Origin: an uncultured bacterium
GTDB lineage: Bacteria > Spirochaetota > Leptospiria > Leptospirales > Leptonemataceae
Direction of reading: 5' to 3'
Length of the DNA stretch: 64,000 bases
Assembly: GCA_937928085.1 (NCBI GenBank)
Contig: CALFVU010000011.1
Location: 62,001-126,000, forward strand
A model generated the notes under the pieces. That model saw nothing but the letters and a program-made list of their open reading frames with translations, was not told the DNA's origin and ran no database searches. The position numbers and the translations under genes are program-made. Below are positions 63,008 to 64,000 of this stretch, piece by piece. Each line of letters starts with the position of its first letter. The first letter of the stretch is position 1.

Positions 63008-64000
63008 TTATTTTAAAAGGGTTCCAATTCTATACCATCGAACTTCTAAACGGGGTATTCGATAAAAAATCGTTCTTTTTAAATATGTAAAAAGATCTTC
63101 ATCGTATAAATAAATATCATATTTAGAACAGTATTTTTTTTGACTTTCAACTGGAAAATCTTTTAAATGAAAGCCTTCTTTTTCTCCCAAATATTGATGA
63201 TAAGCAAAACAAATCTGATCTCTCCAATTGATACTAAAATAAATCACGAGAGGTTTTCCTAAGATTCTATCTCTTGAAATAGGTCCTACCTGCCAAAAGC
63301 GAGAATCCTGAGAATCATCTCGATTGTCTCCCATCATAAAATAATGATTTTCGGGAATCAAGCAACCTTCTGTTTCTATCTCGGAGCACAAAGAATCTGC
63401 AATGATAATTTCTGCAGTCTCTACAAAATAATGTTCAATATTGTTGATTTTTTCTTTAAAAAGAACAGGTAAGTATCCCTCTCGTCCTCTCTCTTCAGGA
63501 TATAATACTCGAACACTGTCTGAATCTTTTAAAATTTTATAAGCAGTTTTATAATCTATCTCTTCGATTTCGAAATACTGCCATTCTCCGTGATCTTTCT
63601 CCTTAAACTCTACAAATGCAATGTACGGTATATTATTTTTTATCTCGTTTTCTCTATCACACTGATATAAAGTTTCTTTTGCTCTTTTTATAGGAAGACT
63701 CGGATCACATATAGAAATATTTCGAATTCGTATACGATCCCCGGGCATACCTATCAAACGTTTAACATAATTTTTAGAAGGATCTCTTGGTGGAACAAAC
63801 GTGACTATATCCCCTCTTTTAGGATCATCAAAATGCAATAACTCCCAATAAGTAAAAGGAAAGTACAACGAAAATCTCATTTTATTCACAAATAAATAAT
63901 CCCCAATTTTAAGAGTGGGTATCATAGATCCACTCGGAATATTATTCGCATCCAAAATTGAATGCTTAAAAGCAAATACTAAAATCACTAAGATCGCAAA
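63008..64000 (-). CDS. lepB: Signal peptidase I, N-terminus cut by right edge
   Basis: NNIPSGSMIPTLKIGDYLFVNKM; GDIVTFVPPRDPSKNYVKRLIGMPGDRI; HYFMMGDNRDDSQDSRFWQVGPISRDRILGKPLVIYFS. Frame stays open (FAILVILVFAFKHS) to the window end. Confidence 0.93.
   Translation of the reverse strand, partial: FAILVILVFAFKHSILDANNIPSGSMIPTLKIGDYLFVNKMRFSLYFPFTYWELLHFDDPKRGDIVTFVPPRDPSKNYVKRLIGMPGDRIRIRNISICDPSLPIKRAKETLYQCDRENEIKNNIPYIAFVEFKEKDHGEWQYFEIEEIDYKTAYKILKDSDSVRVLYPEERGREGYLPVLFKEKINNIEHYFVETAEIIIADSLCSEIETEGCLIPENHYFMMGDNRDDSQDSRFWQVGPISRDRILGKPLVIYFSINWRDQICFAYHQYLGEKEGFHLKDFPVESQKKYCSKYDIYLYDEDLFTYLKRTIFYRIPRLEVRWYRIGTLLK

Overview
AT-rich chromosomal window that looks like Leptospiraceae/Leptospirales: it carries homologues of the Leptospira lipoproteins LipL21 and Loa22, a fused HemC-HemD and a DUF1564-like protein. 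About 60 genes are densely packed on both strands. I saw no rRNA, tRNA, CRISPR array or intact mobile element. Housekeeping content: pntA (partial), lpdA, mpl, ftsK, acs, hppA, hemCD, hemJ, serS, pyrD, trpC, pyrB, the whole F1Fo ATP synthase operon and lepB (cut by the right edge). The parts most worth a second look are: (i) a compact 5-gene operon (2040-6545) of orphan ParB-fold protein, stand-alone C39 peptidase, RLAN/RimK-like ATP-grasp ligase, GCS2-type ligase and N-formylglutamate-amidohydrolase-like enzyme, probably making or processing an unknown amide/peptide metabolite; (ii) an FMN_bind protein overlapping two small multi-TM proteins (480-1935), possibly a redox module; (iii) two nearby apparent pseudoenzymes, a papain-like lipoprotein with catalytic Cys->Ser (44311-45138) and a metallo-beta-lactamase-like protein whose metal ligands all appear lost (47238-48020); (iv) an SDR-like gene with no in-frame ATG/GTG/TTG start, just after a perfect 15-bp hairpin (40407-41136); (v) an MrfA/MrfB-like DNA-repair pair; (vi) a tandem WYL-regulator pair next to an ~850-bp gene desert. 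All family calls come from reading motifs in the translations; no database search was run.
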